Positions 32,892 to 46,874 of a stretch of 64,000 nucleotides of DNA are shown piece by piece. The position numbers and the translations under genes are program-made. Every line of letters begins with the position of its first letter. Position 1 is the first letter of the stretch. The notes below the pieces were generated by a model. That model worked only from the letters and a program-made list of their open reading frames with translations. It was not told the DNA's origin and searched no databases. Origin of the DNA: Paragordius varius. Taxonomy: Eukaryota; Nematomorpha. The stretch spans positions 14,880,001 to 14,944,000 of the forward strand of contig OZ176051.1 of assembly GCA_964247055.1 (NCBI GenBank). The letters run 5' to 3'.

Positions 32892-33947
32892 CTACATATC
32901 ACTCTCTTCCTCCTCTAAAAAACGCTTAGGAGGTTTGCGGACTCGATTTGGGTAACGCCTGGGGGCCTCACTCTGCTCACCATCCGACCTCAGTTGATCG
33001 GCATGTTTCCTCATCTCTATTCCATCTTCATCCTTTACTTCGTACGATAACGGCCCCGTCCTTACTTCAACCGTACCCGGTCGCCATCCTCTAGATATCT
33101 CGTTCTTTATAAATATTGACTGACAAGGTGTAAATTCTCTTAAGGGTCTCGGTGGTGTACTTACTTTAGGAGTTTCTTTATCTTGGAACCAATTCAACGG
33201 TGTGTTGATGTTCCGCTTTAAAAACAACGATGCGGGGGTCGTCTTTATCTCGTATGCCATGAATTTCGATAGGCCAATAAAACATTTAAAGCCTCTTGAC
33301 TCTTCACGCCAGTCATCATCGTAAAACGAAATTTTGATTTCAACGTATAAATCATTCTTTCCACTGAACCATTTGTCCTTGGGTGGTAAGGAGCAGATGT
33401 CACATGATTAACGTTCCAGTTTGTCATCTTTTCCCGAAAATTGAACCATTTGAAAAAAGTAGCATTATCAGATACTAGCATTCTTGGAAAACCATTTCTC
33501 CAATTGTTTCAAAATCACATCAGATGTAGTACTGCTAAGTATCCACCTCCTCCCATCTTGAGAACGCGTCAATTAAAATCAAGCAATATATACCACACAT
33601 GAGACCTGCGATGTCCACATGAAGTCTTTCCCATATTTCCACATTGAAGTCCATTTATATACCGGATTCTCAGCAACGTTCGCCCTGTTCCTCTGACAAC
33701 ACTGACAGTCTGTACTAACTTTTCAATGTTCTTATCCATTCCGGGCCAAAACACCAACGACCTTGTTTTTCATAGCAACGATCCCCGGATGTCCTTCATG
33801 AAACCAAGCCAAAATTCGTCTTCGCGCAGCTGTTGGGATAACCAACCGATCACCAACATATACGAAACCATCGGCTTGTTTGAGATCATTTCTAACGGCT
33901 TTGAATGCGGATAATTCCGTTGACCAATCATTATTTTTAAATGCCAT
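32892..33947 (-). pseudogene. Integrase of element 3, unit 2
   Basis: Pieces at 33,732-33,947 (zinc region), 33,569-33,757 (shifted), 33,245-33,481 (core end) and 32,892-33,260 (C-terminal domain), with the same frame breaks as unit 1. Confidence 0.85.
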
Positions 33948-33966
33948 ACCTAGTCGTTTTAACAGT

Positions 33967-34250
33967 TTACTCCAAACAATCTTTTTTTATTTGTTTTAAA
34001 TCCACGAATGCGATTTGTCGGATTTTTTCGGCCACATATTCATCATCATTGTCTACGGATGTCTGACTCTTTTCGGGAATTCTTGAAAACACATCGGCCA
34101 TGTTTGTCGATTCCACAATATATTTCATATCAAAATCATACGCTGCGGCCTTGTAGATCCATGTTAACAATTTACAGTTTCTAATATAACTTCCGATTGT
34201 TCCGAATAAATGAATTATCGCCTTATAATCTAACCAAACCTCACATACAG

Positions 34251-34295
<45 letters not shown>

Positions 34296-34402
34296 ATAAA
34301 TTTTTCTAACCCAAATAGCAAAGCCTTAGTTTCTAATTCAATCACAGAATAATTTTTTTCTGCATTCTGGCATTTTCTTGATGCGAATGCAATTGGTACC
34401 AT
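33967..34402 (-). pseudogene. RNase H of element 3, unit 2
   Basis: TA tract of 39 bp at 34,254-34,292. The second half is open at 33,967-34,170. Confidence 0.8.
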
Positions 34403-34755
34403 TCTCTCTCCATTAGCAGAATTACAATTCCAAAGACTTTTGTAGACGTATCTTGTATTATTGTTTTATTATTTATGTTATAAGTGGCAAGTAAAGATTC
34501 TCTTGATATTAGTTTTTTGCTTGCTTAAATTCATTTTGATCTTGTGACCATCTCCATTCCTTTTTGGATCCTGTTAGTGCATGTAGATTACTAACCTTGA
34601 CATGTATTCATAATTGAGCAATCCCAAAAAGGATCTTAACTCAGTTTTATTAGTAGGTGTTGCACATTTAGTAATGGCGTCGATTTTATCTTGTACAGGG
34701 CGAATTCCCTATTTGATAACTCAAAACCCTAAAATTTAATATTCTTCTGATGGAA

Positions 34756-35248
34756 TTATAATTTATCTTTTCTTAACGTAAACCCGCATTTTTGTAACCT
34801 TGTTAGGGTCTCGCTAAGATTTTTATTATGTTCATCTTTCGTTTTACCAACAATCAAAACATCTACGAGATAAGCCATTGTGCCTCGGCAATCTTTGAGT
34901 ACCTCATCCATTATTCTCTGGAAAAGGATGGGAGAAACCTTTAATCCAAATGATAGGCGATTAAATTGGAAATATCCCATCGGGGTAGTAATAACTAAAT
35001 ATTTTTTACTTTCCACATCCACCGGAATTTGAAGGTATGCGCTCTTTAAATCAATGGACGAGAACCATGTGGATCCCGCACATTTAGACGCGATCGTGTC
35101 AAATGTTGGGATAATCTGAGATATGTTCTCCATCAAAGAATTGATAGTTACCCGGAAATCAGCGCACACCCTAATTTCCCCATTAGTTTTTACGACGTTA
35201 ACCGTAGGAGTCGCCCATTCCACATGGTTTGTGTAGGATCAACGGGAC
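34756..35248 (-). pseudogene. Reverse transcriptase of element 3, unit 2
   Basis: 155 open codons at 34,756-35,223, with YLVD in the catalytic box as in unit 1. Confidence 0.9.
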
Positions 35249-35282
35249 TCACTATTCCCAGGTCCATCAGTCTCACTCTGTA

Positions 35283-35808
35283 TTACCAATGGAATTCGCC
35301 GTGCAGCACAATCTTTTGGTATTGCATCTGATCGGACATATTGACGAGATCACCGTTGTAACAACCCAATTTCCCGTTAAAGAGTTTTGGAAATCGCTTG
35401 AATACATCATCATGACCATTATTATTATTAGATGTTACTTGATTAACTTTCACGTTATCCGGTAAGGTCATGCCAAAACCAATGATCCAAGGCAGCCCAA
35501 ATATCGGAGATAGCTCTTCTTCCGTCACAAAACATTCTAATTTCTTCGTAATATTTCCCATTGTTACTTTGACAACTGTTTTTCCCAAGAGTTTGATTGG
35601 GTTGTGCCGTAGGAAGTTAATCTGGGAGCACTCTTGGTGCTCCCACCGTCTTCCAGACATTTTTATTAATCAGAGAAGCAGCAGCTCCAGTATCGAAAAC
35701 CATACTGACAGCTTGGCCATAAATCGTAGCGCAAATGTTCGCTTGTGTGCCCCATTTATTATAATTAGCGTTTATATTCTCACTATATCGTTTTTTATGG
35801 CGACACAT
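35283..35808 (-). pseudogene. Protease and linker of element 3, unit 2 (undeleted)
   Basis: Two overlapping frames: 35,617-35,808 with FDTGAAASLI, and 35,283-35,660 with the protease end (IFGLPWIIGFG) and the linker to reverse transcriptase. One frame change separates them. Confidence 0.85.
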
Positions 35809-36192
35809 TGCCTGAAAATGATTTTTTTATTACAATTGTGGTATATTTTTCCGAACGCGGGACATTGTTTTGGTATATGCGATTTACCACATTTGCCACA
35901 TCTCCGCTTCCATTTCCATTCATTATTATTGCCATCATCTTCTTTATGTTCCATATCATTTCTATTATTATTATTATTATTAATTAGTATTATTATTATA
36001 ATTCGACCGATTCTTTTAAATTTTGAGGAAATGCTTGACGACGCATGGGAGGCAATGGCCCTTGCAAGTTCTTGATCCAAGCCATGTCGACAATGGTGGT
36101 TAATGACACCGCCTTCCCACCACACTTCGCATCAGGGAATTGTGATAAAGATCCATTTAGCATATATTCAAAATTTTATCTAGCGCGAGCTC
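35772..36192 (-). pseudogene. Gag C-terminus of element 3, unit 2
   Basis: Zinc-knuckle frame at 35,772-36,125, matching unit 1 as far as I can see. Confidence 0.75.
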
Positions 36193-36665
36193 TGCATTTT
36201 TGCGTTTTAAGAAAATTAGGCTATTTTAGAATGGGTTTTTCGGAGCCCACTCAAAAAATTTAGAAAAAATTTTCTTTTTTAATGTAGTTTATGATAAATT
36301 ATATGACAATTTTTAGAATAAGCCATTTAGCTTTCATCCAAAAAATTTTATTTTACAAAAATGTGGGCAAACTTTGCCATCATCTAATATGGAGCACTTG
36401 CCAGAAAAGTGTAATATATCATCAAGATATTTATTATTCCCGATTTTGTACACAGTGTATAAATACATTTTATTGAAAATTATGTAATGTGCAACTAAAA
36501 GGTTAAAAAAGCAACTTTTTGAATTTGACCTAATACCCTAAATACTTGTAAAAATACTCAAATTTCAAATCGATAGGGTATATAAAATCACCCCAAAAAG
36601 TCATAAAGTATTTATACAATAATGTTTTAAGTTTTCCACACATCTATTTAGTTATCTAGAAATTT

Positions 36666-37382
36666 TCTGATGTCCAAATGTATTGTTTTCTTCCAGATAT
36701 AATTCGGGAGACCTTTGCGGGTTTTCCTAGTAGGAGTGAACAGCTTCATGTGACCCATTTAAATTAATTATGAATGAGAAATTTTTGTTTTAGTTGTAAC
36801 CATGTCAAACGCATTTATCATTTTGGTGAGGACGTTAGCCATTTAAAATTGTTAGATACTCGAGGGAGTTGACTTTTCTAACGTTTGTATTTTGTGAGCC
36901 CATAACTTGCATTTTATTGGATAAGTCTTGACTTCTTTGTTCCATATGGCGCTTGGATATTCGGGTAGATAATTATCTTTGTCCTATTTAATATAGTTCA
37001 TGATACTGATTTAGGTGGCTTTTACAAGTTTAAATTTTCATCCGCAAAAATAATTCCGAAGGAAATAAATACGACGTGGAGAAAATATTCAATTTGGAGA
37101 GAATAGCGGTGCCGTACAAGGTAAAAGATGGAAATCGATGCCTTCTCAGATCAATTACGGCCGACTGGCGTTTCGAGGGGTGGAGAGGAGAATGATTGTG
37201 GTCCAACGATAAACCAACCGATGTGTGCAATATAACAACCAATAATCGGAAAGTGAGGGACTAACAAGGCAAAGCAAAGGAAAGCGAGAAAGAACCAAAA
37301 AAGAGAATTTAATATATCCTATTGTTTGGCGAGTGACCTCAAGGGAGAAATCCATTAGCCTACACAAAAAATTAATGACTAT
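36666..37382 (+). mobile_element. Plus-strand retroelement relic, unit 2
   Basis: Copy of 25,074-25,790 with the same internal deletion. Confidence 0.65.
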
Positions 37383-37571
37383 ATTTTAGTTTTTGCATTT
37401 TGAACAAATGTATTATATATGTGACAAGATCTAACAACGATTTTGATTTAAGTCTCTAAGGGCAATAATATAGAATGCCAATATTTATTTTTTCAAACAC
37501 CCCCACTTAAAATATTTATTATTCCCAACACCCAATAACAACATTAAAACATGTTAAAACATTTTTTATTA

Positions 37572-40500
37572 TTATTGAATCATTCCAGGATAAGAAATGT
37601 TGGGCCGTTTCTCACATTCCTCTATTAGAGTAGCATTAATGTTATCCAATTTAATTGTGCCAATAAGCATATATTTATTATCATTGAGCTTTAGAGCAAC
37701 CAATTGATTACAAACATCATTAAAGTATCCATTACCTATGCAAAATATTTATAATTAATGCGTGAAAATCAAAAATATTAAATATAATATAAACCACCTC
37801 TCTCATAAGAACACCAAAAAAGGCTTGGCTCATTATCCGCATCCTAAAATCTCTCAAAATTGGTAATGTGTTTGGTTGTTTTAAATATTTTAGAAATCTA
37901 TTGAATAATATTCACAAGCTTTCAAAACAAAATAAAGGTATAGGAAGGAAGATAACATTAGAAGGCGTCGCATGTCATGGTGGCTTAAAATCAGTAAATC
38001 ATCTAACAGCAAAAACCAAACCTAGGGAGGAGCCAAAAGAACCAAATTCACATAAAAGTTACCAAGAAATCATTACAAGATCTTTACAGCAACACCGTAT
38101 AATTGAGAAAAATATTGAAACATACATTGTATTGTTTAAGAGTGAAAACTAAGATAAACCAAATCTCACAAGTTAATTGTTTATATACCAAGTCAAACAT
38201 TGCTTATTTTTGTGTTTCACAAATCTAATAATTAAATATCGTCACATCTCTATAAATAAATATACCTCTCAAATCAATGTTTAATTTTTTCTCCCTGTCT
38301 TTGCTTGAAAGTTTTTCCCAGCCTGGTATGCTGAAAAGGATTGTAATGCTGGCAAAACTGAAACTATTGAAATGTTTAATGATTCCAAAAAATTGAAACT
38401 TATATCTATTCGTTCAATTGTCTGTTTATATGCAGCGCGTGTAAAATCAACGGATCTAATTTCACTATGATGTATTACAAGGGATTTTAAATGCGCCCAT
38501 TTCTCAAATGGTTCCAAGTTTCTAAACCCCGTAACACATTCCAGGCCCAAAACTTCCAAATTATTTTCGGTTTCGAAAAATTCGGGAGTGACCATACAAT
38601 TCCTAAGGAACAAAGAGGTTAGATTTTTAGGGAAAGATTCAGCGGACCTAAGAAAGGTTTTTTGGAGATACGATTTTCCTTCTATGGTTAGGGAGCGAAT
38701 GTTAGGGAATTTTCGCAATATGTCAGAAATATCATCGAAATCTTCCACCACGTGCAAAAGCAATTCTTTCGCGTTCAAATTTTTCGCCGTAAAAGTGTTG
38801 GTGTATGATTTCACTTCTAGTCTTTCCAGTGAAGGCAAATAAGCTTCTATTACATTATCGAATTTTGACTCTAAAATTAAACTCTTTATGGCCGTGTGAT
38901 TGATATGTCCAACTAAACGTACGTTATTAATCAAATCAATAAAGCTACGTTTTGCAACTTTGGAAAGAGATTTAAGAAGGACCAATTGAAATTTTTCTCA
39001 TAACCAAATATTGTAAGTTTGATCGATTTAATCATTGTGTGTGTAGACAATTCCTTTAACAATTCATATGTATAATTAATATTTGCGTGATAATCCCCAA
39101 CACTAACTACTGTTGAATTTTTTTGCCGGACTTAAAAGCCTGAATAGTAGATACAAAAAATATTGCTGAATTGGCTTCTGTTTTAACTATTCTGATCATA
39201 TCACTGATTGATAATACATCCGAACAATTATAATTATTTGTCGATTCTATGTGTATGCATTGAAAATTATAAAATTTACAATAATCCAGGCGCCTTATCA
39301 ACGTTAATATGTGCGTTTTATTGGCAAAATCGTAGATTGAACCATCTCTGTATTTGCAAGCACCAATAAAATTGCAAATTTCACTAATTACATTGGTCAT
39401 ACCCGCACACTTGAGGTTATTCCCGATAACTATATGTAAAAAAAAGTTAAGAAATAAAATTAATTTCTAAATCTTAATAATATTAAAAAAATGATTTAAT
39501 CAAAAAAAGATAGCGAATTGAAAAATCATCATTTATTGAAACATTATTCAATTTCATTGTACTCATTTGGTTGGTAATTTTCTTTAAATATGGTGAGCTA
39601 ATGTCTATGATTTGTAATTGTGGATATTCTTTTAATTCATCAATGTCAAATGTCTCAATAAAATTGTTTGAAATGTTTAAATATTACATATTTAAGAAAT
39701 AAGATTGTTCTTTAAGTGAAACAATATTTTCATTTTCCAAAGGAGGGAATAAATGCGTTATGTTATTATAAGCCAGATTTAAATGTGTAAGATTCCAAAG
39801 TTGTTGCCAAACATCCATATAAATAGCAGAGATTTGATTGTTTTCCAAGTTTAAAGATGAAGATTGCAAACTAGTCAAGTTTATATGTAACAAATGACTA
39901 GCATTTATTTGACCGTTCAATTTAAATACCAAATTTAGACTTTGTAACTTAGAACAAAATTGGTATTTTTCGTTCATTTTCTCCAATTCTATCTGATTAT
40001 AACTTAGGTTAAGAGCTTTTAGGCTGGGACTACACACATCAGTCCAACTACTTAATTTATTACCAGATAAATCCAATGTTTCTATGTTATGCGTTGCATT
40101 GAATCCCCCAATGACTACGTTTTTTAGATTCTTTCCAACTTTTAAATATTTTAAAGAAGGTGGAATATTCTGTAAATTAATTGTCTCCAAATTGCTAGAT
40201 AATAAAGTAAGATTAATCAGTTTCATTAAATTCCCTAAATTGGTTAATGATTGCGATGACAAATTTGTATGACCATTCATCTCCAAACTTTTTAGTGATG
40301 ATGAAAAGTATTTTATTTGGCTTAAATCAAACGGTGTTTGCACATTTATTGATAAGAAGGTTAGGTTAGATTGGGACCCCAAATGTCTGAATAATTGTTC
40401 CAATGCAGATTTAGATATTGATTTGTCTACTTGATTAATTTCCAAGCGGTTTAAATTGGGCAATGACATGTCCCCCGTAGTATTAACACTTTTAATTCGA

Positions 40501-40906
40501 ACATTATCCAACTTTAATGCTCTTATCCATGTTACTTTTATATCGTTCAAGTTTAGCATTTCAAAATCGCAATTTATGAAGGTTAAATCAAAAAACTTAT
40601 CTTAGAATCAAACATATCCTTATTATACCCAGACATTGATCCTGAACCACTGTGGTGAATTTGTTCTTCATCGTCGATCGGATAAAAATTTCGATGCGAA
40701 TATAATTTCGCTAATTCTTCCAATTTAACTTTTAACATTTCCAATTGTCTGTCTCCCATGTTTTTGCATTTTATTTGGCTTAATTTACATTCACATGGAT
40801 TGGTTATATTGAGGCACCAATCATGAAAAACTTTGTTCGGAATGACTTCCGTGTGTGCTTTAATAAACGGACAAGCGCAGAAAAAAAGTATTATAGGTAA
40901 ATGCAT
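37572..40906 (-). pseudogene. LRR gene B, chimeric copy, unit 2/3 junction
   Basis: Same lesions as the first B copy (stop at 39,684-39,686, lost donor near 39,533). It adds one private substitution at 39,376. Open pieces: 40,583-40,906, 39,684-40,559, 39,107-39,400 and 38,281-38,985; terminal exon 37,572-37,735. Confidence 0.85.
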
Positions 40907-43309
40907 TTCACGTTTTTAACGAAAAAAAATTTAATGATAAAATAGAGTTATAAACTGCTAAAAATTTCTTTATTAATCGAAAATGAAGATTGTGTAATTC
41001 AGCGAATTGTTATTTACTAGCCTTATACGCAAGTTACATATAATAACTAGTAAATATAAGATATTACAACGAAAATAAATGATTAATATCTTCGAAATTT
41101 TATAATTAGAAATATAAATAAACAACCTACAGAGTTTACTTAATCGTTTCTAATGCATGCTACCTCTTTATAAAATAAACTTTTTTCGTGATATTTTTAT
41201 TTTTTAGACGCACCTAGTTGATTGTAAAGATACAATTAGAAATTGATATTATCCTAATTAAGTAAAGTTATCTAGCCCAAAACTATTATATTTATATGAT
41301 TTATTGTGTTAAATTACAATAAATTATACTAAGAAAATGTAATTACTTAAATACAAATATTTTTTTTAAAAGCTCTTTAAACCTTAATCCTTTTTAATAA
41401 ATTATATAATTTGTGAATTTTATAAATTAGCAATTTAAACGTTTTTTGCAAAAAATATTTAGCGTTATTACATTTATATATATATATATATATATATATA
41501 AATCTTTAAATTGTATTGTTTCAGTATTGATGAAGTTAAATAAAATCAGGGCTATAAAAGGTATAAACGCCCACGTGTTGTCTGAAGGTAAAACATTTCA
41601 TAACACTAAAAGTCTGAGTTAAGTTAAACAATAACCTTCAAATATTGTATAGACTATTAGTTATATATATTGCTCATATTAATTAAAATAAATTTACCAA
41701 ATCAGTAGATAACAATAACAAATGAAATACAAAACTCTATTAACTAAAAAATTTAAAAATAGAAAACATTTACCTTAGTTTACTAAACAACATTATTATA
41801 AAGATGCATTTATTAACTTGAATTTGTCTAGCGTTTTAAATCTACAAGTAGATTAAAGTTTATCAATATGCTAGATTAAATGAATTTTGGATTTCTAATC
41901 TTTGATAACAAACGTAACAATAAAATTGAATACAAGTTTTTTGAAATATGATATTGTGAGTAAGTTAATTTTTCCTGAATATTTTAAAAATTAAAACTCC
42001 AATAAATTTGCTATATTGAACAATATTATTGTGATGCCCCTACAATTTTAGATACAGTTACAAGAGTTATAATTAACCATTTCATTCTATTTAGCTAAAG
42101 CGGTTTTTTAATTTTAATAAAATTTATATCTTCTGGCGCTCTTGTATTTCGTCTCGACAGTTTTATTTAATATATCACTAATAAAATAATGGCAACATAA
42201 ATATGGCCTATAGTAGCATTCGTTACTATGTATAATGAATCATACGATAGCCAATTCTTTTGGTTATATAGTTTAAAATGCCTTATACTATAGCTAAATT
42301 AACCATATCTACTTCATTTTCAAATACAAGTTCTTTATTGACTCAATTTTAGGTAAATGTAGATTAATAAATGTATTCATCGCTTTTTGTCAAAGTCTTT
42401 GGAGAATTAGCCTTAGTAAAATTAATAGGATAATATAAATGCCAAACATATAGATATTGAAAATATCCAAAACCATTTAAGAAAGGACAATATAAATCAA
42501 CCATTAGCTATAGATATGAGGTTAGTATTTCGATTATAATATATATTTATTTTAGACGCAAAAAGTATCTAAAAATTTTGTACTTTATTAATCGAAAATA
42601 ACGATTGTGTAATTCAGCGAATTGTTATTAAATAACCTTATACGCAGGTTAGATATAATAACAAAATTTTGTAAATGAAAGAATTACAACGAAAATAAAT
42701 GATTGATTTCTTGGAGATTTTATAATTAGAAATAACAACCTATTGAGTTTACTCAATTGTTTATTATGCTGCTACCTTTTATAGAATATCTTTTTTTTGT
42801 TATACTTTTATTTTTTTCGCACCTAGTTAATTGTAAAGATACAATTAGAAATTGGTATTATCCTAATTAAGCGTATAAAGTTATCCGACCCAAAACTATT
42901 ATTGTATGATTTATTGTGTTAAATTACAATAAAATTAAAATTATACTGAGTAAATGTAATTATTTATATGTAATTATTTTTATTAAAGTACTCTTTAAAC
43001 CTTAATCTTTTTTAAATTATATAATTAAAATTGTGAATTTATAAATTAGCAATTTAAACGTTTTTTGCAAAAAATATTTAGCGTATACTATTACATTTAT
43101 TATGTATATTTTAAATTGTATTGTTTACGTGTTGTCTGAAGGTAAAACATTTCATAATATTTAACACGTTTTTGAAGGTTTGAGTTATATAAAAAAATAA
43201 AATCAAATATTGTATAGACTATTAGTTATATATATTGCTCATATTAAGTAAAATAAATTTACCATATCTGGAGAATTACAATAACATATGAAATACAAAA
43301 CTCTATTTA

Positions 43310-43886
43310 CACTTCGATTTAAATTGGGGTATCTAAATACCCCAGACTAAATTTAAATTAAAATTTTTAAAAAACACTGAAGGAAACGGTCCCAATTAAA
43401 ATTTATGCTTCTATCCGGATAAATATTATATAAATATGCCAAAATATCTTGATAAAATTTTGTTTTGAAAAAAAGTTCCACCTCAAACTACTTCGACGCC
43501 ATTTTTATTTTACAAAAATTTTGCAAAATATCGTCTTCATTTAATTTTAAGGGTAAAACTAAAGCTTATTTTTTTTATAAATTACATCTAACATTGATAG
43601 TAATAGAAAAAGCGTTTTATTTTGTATTATTTTTTTATTTTATAATTTGACACATGTCACGTTGACTAAATTTTTACCTGTCAGTTTTAGCTCAAAAAAG
43701 GTAATATCAAGTATTTTTAAATAAAATTTTTTATATATTTCGGTTTATAAATGTTATATAAGAGCAACATTTTGCCATGGTTTCGATTGCTTCCATACAT
43801 TTTAGACTACTTAATTTTAAACAGGCCTGGGGTATCCAACTACCCCAATTTAAATAGGACTAAAATGAGTGTGTTGTATCCAAGTG
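43310..43886 (+). mobile_element. TTAA MITE, unit 3
   Basis: Copy of the unit 1 MITE carried along by the array, with no obvious difference. Confidence 0.85.
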
Positions 43887-44478
43887 TTAACTAAAAAATT
43901 TAAAAATAGAAAACATTTACCTTAGTTTACTAAACAACATTATTATAAAGATGCATTTATTAACTTGAAATGTAAAAAATATAAAGATATTATGTATACA
44001 AAATAATAATTAGTCAAGACAAAATGAATTTTGGATTACTATAACTAATCTCAAACGTAACAATAAAACTGGAATACAAGAATCAAAACTCCAATAATTA
44101 ATATTGAATAATACTCTGTGATTTAAAATACAGTTACAAGAGTTATTAACCATTTCGGGATTATGATTAGCTAAAGCGGTTTTTTCATTTTAATAGTTTC
44201 TTCAGCGCTATTGTATTTCGTCTCGACAGTTTTATTTAATATGTCACTATGAATCTTGAAATACAATGATACTTTATTAAAAATTTCGTGATATTTATAC
44301 TTTTTTATTAATGATAATTTTAACATGCATGTGCGTCACAATTGTAACAATATGTCTTTTCTTCTACGAATATATATATAAGAATTCCATAATGACTCAC
44401 GAACATAAACGCCAAACGTTATTAATATAATAATATGATGTAAGATAAAAATACAATGATGCAATGTTGTAAATTCAA

Positions 44479-45525
44479 CTACATATCACTCTCTTCCTCC
44501 TCTAAAAAACGCTTAGGAGGTTTGCGGAGGTAACGCCTGGGGGCCTCACTCTGCTCACCATCCGACCTCAGTTGATCGGCATGTTTCCTCATCTCTATTC
44601 CATCTTCATCCTTTACTTCGTACGATAACGGCCCCGTCCTTACTTCAACCGTACCCGGTCGCCATCCTCTAGATATCTCGTTCTTTATAAATATTGACTG
44701 ACAAGGTGTAAATTCTCTTAAGGGTCTCGGTGGTGTACTTACTTTAGGAGTTTCTTTATCTTGGAACCAATTCAACGGTGTGTTGATGTTCCGCTTTAAA
44801 AACAACGATGCGGGGGTCGTCTTTATCTCGTATGCCATGAATTTCGATAGGCCAATAAAACATTTAAAGCCTCTTGACTCTTCACGCCAGTCATCATCGT
44901 AAAACGAAATTTTGATTTCAACGTATAAATCATTCTTTCCACTGAACCATTTGTCCTTGGGTGGTAAGGAGCAGATGTCACATGATTAACGTTCCAGTTT
45001 GTCATCTTTTCCCGAAAATTGAACCATTTGAAAAAAGTAGCATTATCAGATACTAGCATTCTTGGAAAACCATTTCTCCAATTGTTTCAAAATCACATCA
45101 GATGTAGTACTGCTAAGTATCCACCTCCTCCCATCTTGAGAACGCGTCAATTAAAATCAAGCAATATATACCACACATGAGACCTGCGATGTCCACATGA
45201 AGTCTTTCCCATATTTCCACATTGAAGTCCATTTATATACCGGATTCTCAGCAACGTTCGCCCTGTTCCTCTGACAACACTGACAGTCTGTACTAACTTT
45301 TCAATGTTCTTATCCATTCCGGGCCAAAACACCAACGACCTTGTTTTTCATAGCAACGATCCCCGGATGTCCTTCATGAAACCAAGCCAAAATTCGTCTT
45401 CGCGCAGCTGTTGGGATAACCAACCGATCACCAACATATACGAAACCATCGGCTTGTTTGAGATCATTTCTAACGGCTTTGAATGCGGATAATTCCGTTG
45501 ACCAATCATTATTTTTAAATGCCAT
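44479..45525 (-). pseudogene. Integrase of element 3, unit 3 (9-bp deletion)
   Basis: The C-terminal piece (44,479-44,838) is 119 codons instead of 122. Residues PNRV of the tail are replaced by L through an in-frame 9-bp loss near 44,528. Other pieces: 44,823-45,059, 45,147-45,335 and 45,310-45,525. Confidence 0.85.
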
Positions 45526-45544
45526 ACCTAGTCGTTTTAACAGT

Positions 45545-45828
45545 TTACTCCAAACAATCTTTTTTTATTTGTTTTAAATCCACGAATGCGATTTGTCGGA
45601 TTTTTTCGGCCACATATTCATCATCATTGTCTACGGATGTCTGACTCTTTTCGGGAATTCTTGAAAACACATCGGCCATGTTTGTCGATTCCACAATATA
45701 TTTCATATCAAAATCATACGCTGCGGCCTTGTAGATCCATGTTAACAATTTACAGTTTCTAATATAACTTCCGATTGTTCCGAATAAATGAATTATCGCC
45801 TTATAATCTAACCAAACCTCACATACAG

Positions 45829-45891
<63 letters not shown>

Positions 45892-45994
45892 ATTTTTCTA
45901 ACCCAAATAGCAAAGCCTTAGTTTCTAATTCAATCACAGAATAATTTTTTTCTGCATTCTGGCATTTTCTTGATGCGAATGCAATTGGTACCAT
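45545..45994 (-). pseudogene. RNase H of element 3, unit 3, read-through TA repeat
   Basis: Here the TA tract (45,832-45,889) and a 4-bp loss next to it put both halves of the domain in one frame, giving 149 open codons with a Tyr-Ile run of about 20 residues between FGLEKLL and WPVCEVWLDYKAI. The neighbouring reverse transcriptase and integrase remain broken, so this is chance restoration of frame, not function. Confidence 0.85.
45832..45889. repeat. Expanded TA microsatellite in RNase H, unit 3
   Basis: Longest of the four TA tracts (about 57 bp). Confidence 0.95.
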
Positions 45995-46347
45995 TCTCTC
46001 TCCATTAGCAGAATTACAATTCCAAAGACTTTTGTAGACGTATCTTGTATTATTGTTTTATTATTTATGTTATAAGTGGCAAGTAAAGATTCTCTTGATA
46101 TTAGTTTTTTGCTTGCTTAAATTCATTTTGATCTTGTGACCATCTCCATTCCTTTTTGGATCCTGTTAGTGCATGTAGATTACTAACCTTGACATGTATT
46201 CATAATTGAGCAATCCCAAAAAGGATCTTAACTCAGTTTTATTAGTAGGTGTTGCACATTTAGTAATGGCGTCGATTTTATCTTGTACAGGGCGAATTCC
46301 CTATTTGATAACTCAAAACCCTAAAATTTAATATTCTTCTGATGGAA

Positions 46348-46840
46348 TTATAATTTATCTTTTCTTAACGTAAACCCGCATTTTTGTAACCTTGTTAGGG
46401 TCTCGCTAAGATTTTTATTATGTTCATCTTTCGTTTTACCAACAATCAAAACATCTACGAGATAAGCCATTGTGCCTCGGCAATCTTTGAGTACCTCATC
46501 CATTATTCTCTGGAAAAGGATGGGAGAAACCTTTAATCCAAATGATAGGCGATTAAATTGGAAATATCCCATCGGGGTAGTAATAACTAAATATTTTTTA
46601 CTTTCCACATCCACCGGAATTTGAAGGTATGCGCTCTTTAAATCAATGGACGAGAACCATGTGGATCCCGCACATTTAGACGCGATCGTGTCAAATGTTG
46701 GGATAATCTGAGATATGTTCTCCATCAAAGAATTGATAGTTACCCGGAAATCAGCGCACACCCTAATTTCCCCATTAGTTTTTACGACGTTAACCGTAGG
46801 AGTCGCCCATTCCACATGGTTTGTGTAGGATCAACGGGAC
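46348..46840 (-). pseudogene. Reverse transcriptase of element 3, unit 3
   Basis: 155 open codons at 46,348-46,815, YLVD box as in the other units. Confidence 0.9.
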
Positions 46841-46874
46841 TCACTATTCCCAGGTCCATCAGTCTCACTCTGTA

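Larger units (their letters stand above)
32663..36192 (-). mobile_element. Ty3/gypsy element 3, unit 2
   Basis: 3' LTR 32,663-32,896. This copy retains the 64 bp in the protease (about 35,514-35,577) and is the most complete of the four. Confidence 0.9.
28882..40473. repeat. Tandem array unit 2 (11,592 bp)
   Basis: Carries the full segment missing from unit 1 near 18,558 (here about 29,975-30,090) and the undeleted protease region. The TA tract in RNase H is 39 bp. A unit-specific substitution lies at 39,376 (A where the others have C), changing Gly to Cys in the translated pseudogene. Confidence 0.9.

Noticed and set aside
35470-36075. 201-codon plus-strand frame (and its shorter forms at 24,001-24,483 and 58,701-59,183)
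   Set aside because: It lies antisense to the gag and protease of the retroelement, where the minus strand shows zinc-knuckle and DTGA motifs.
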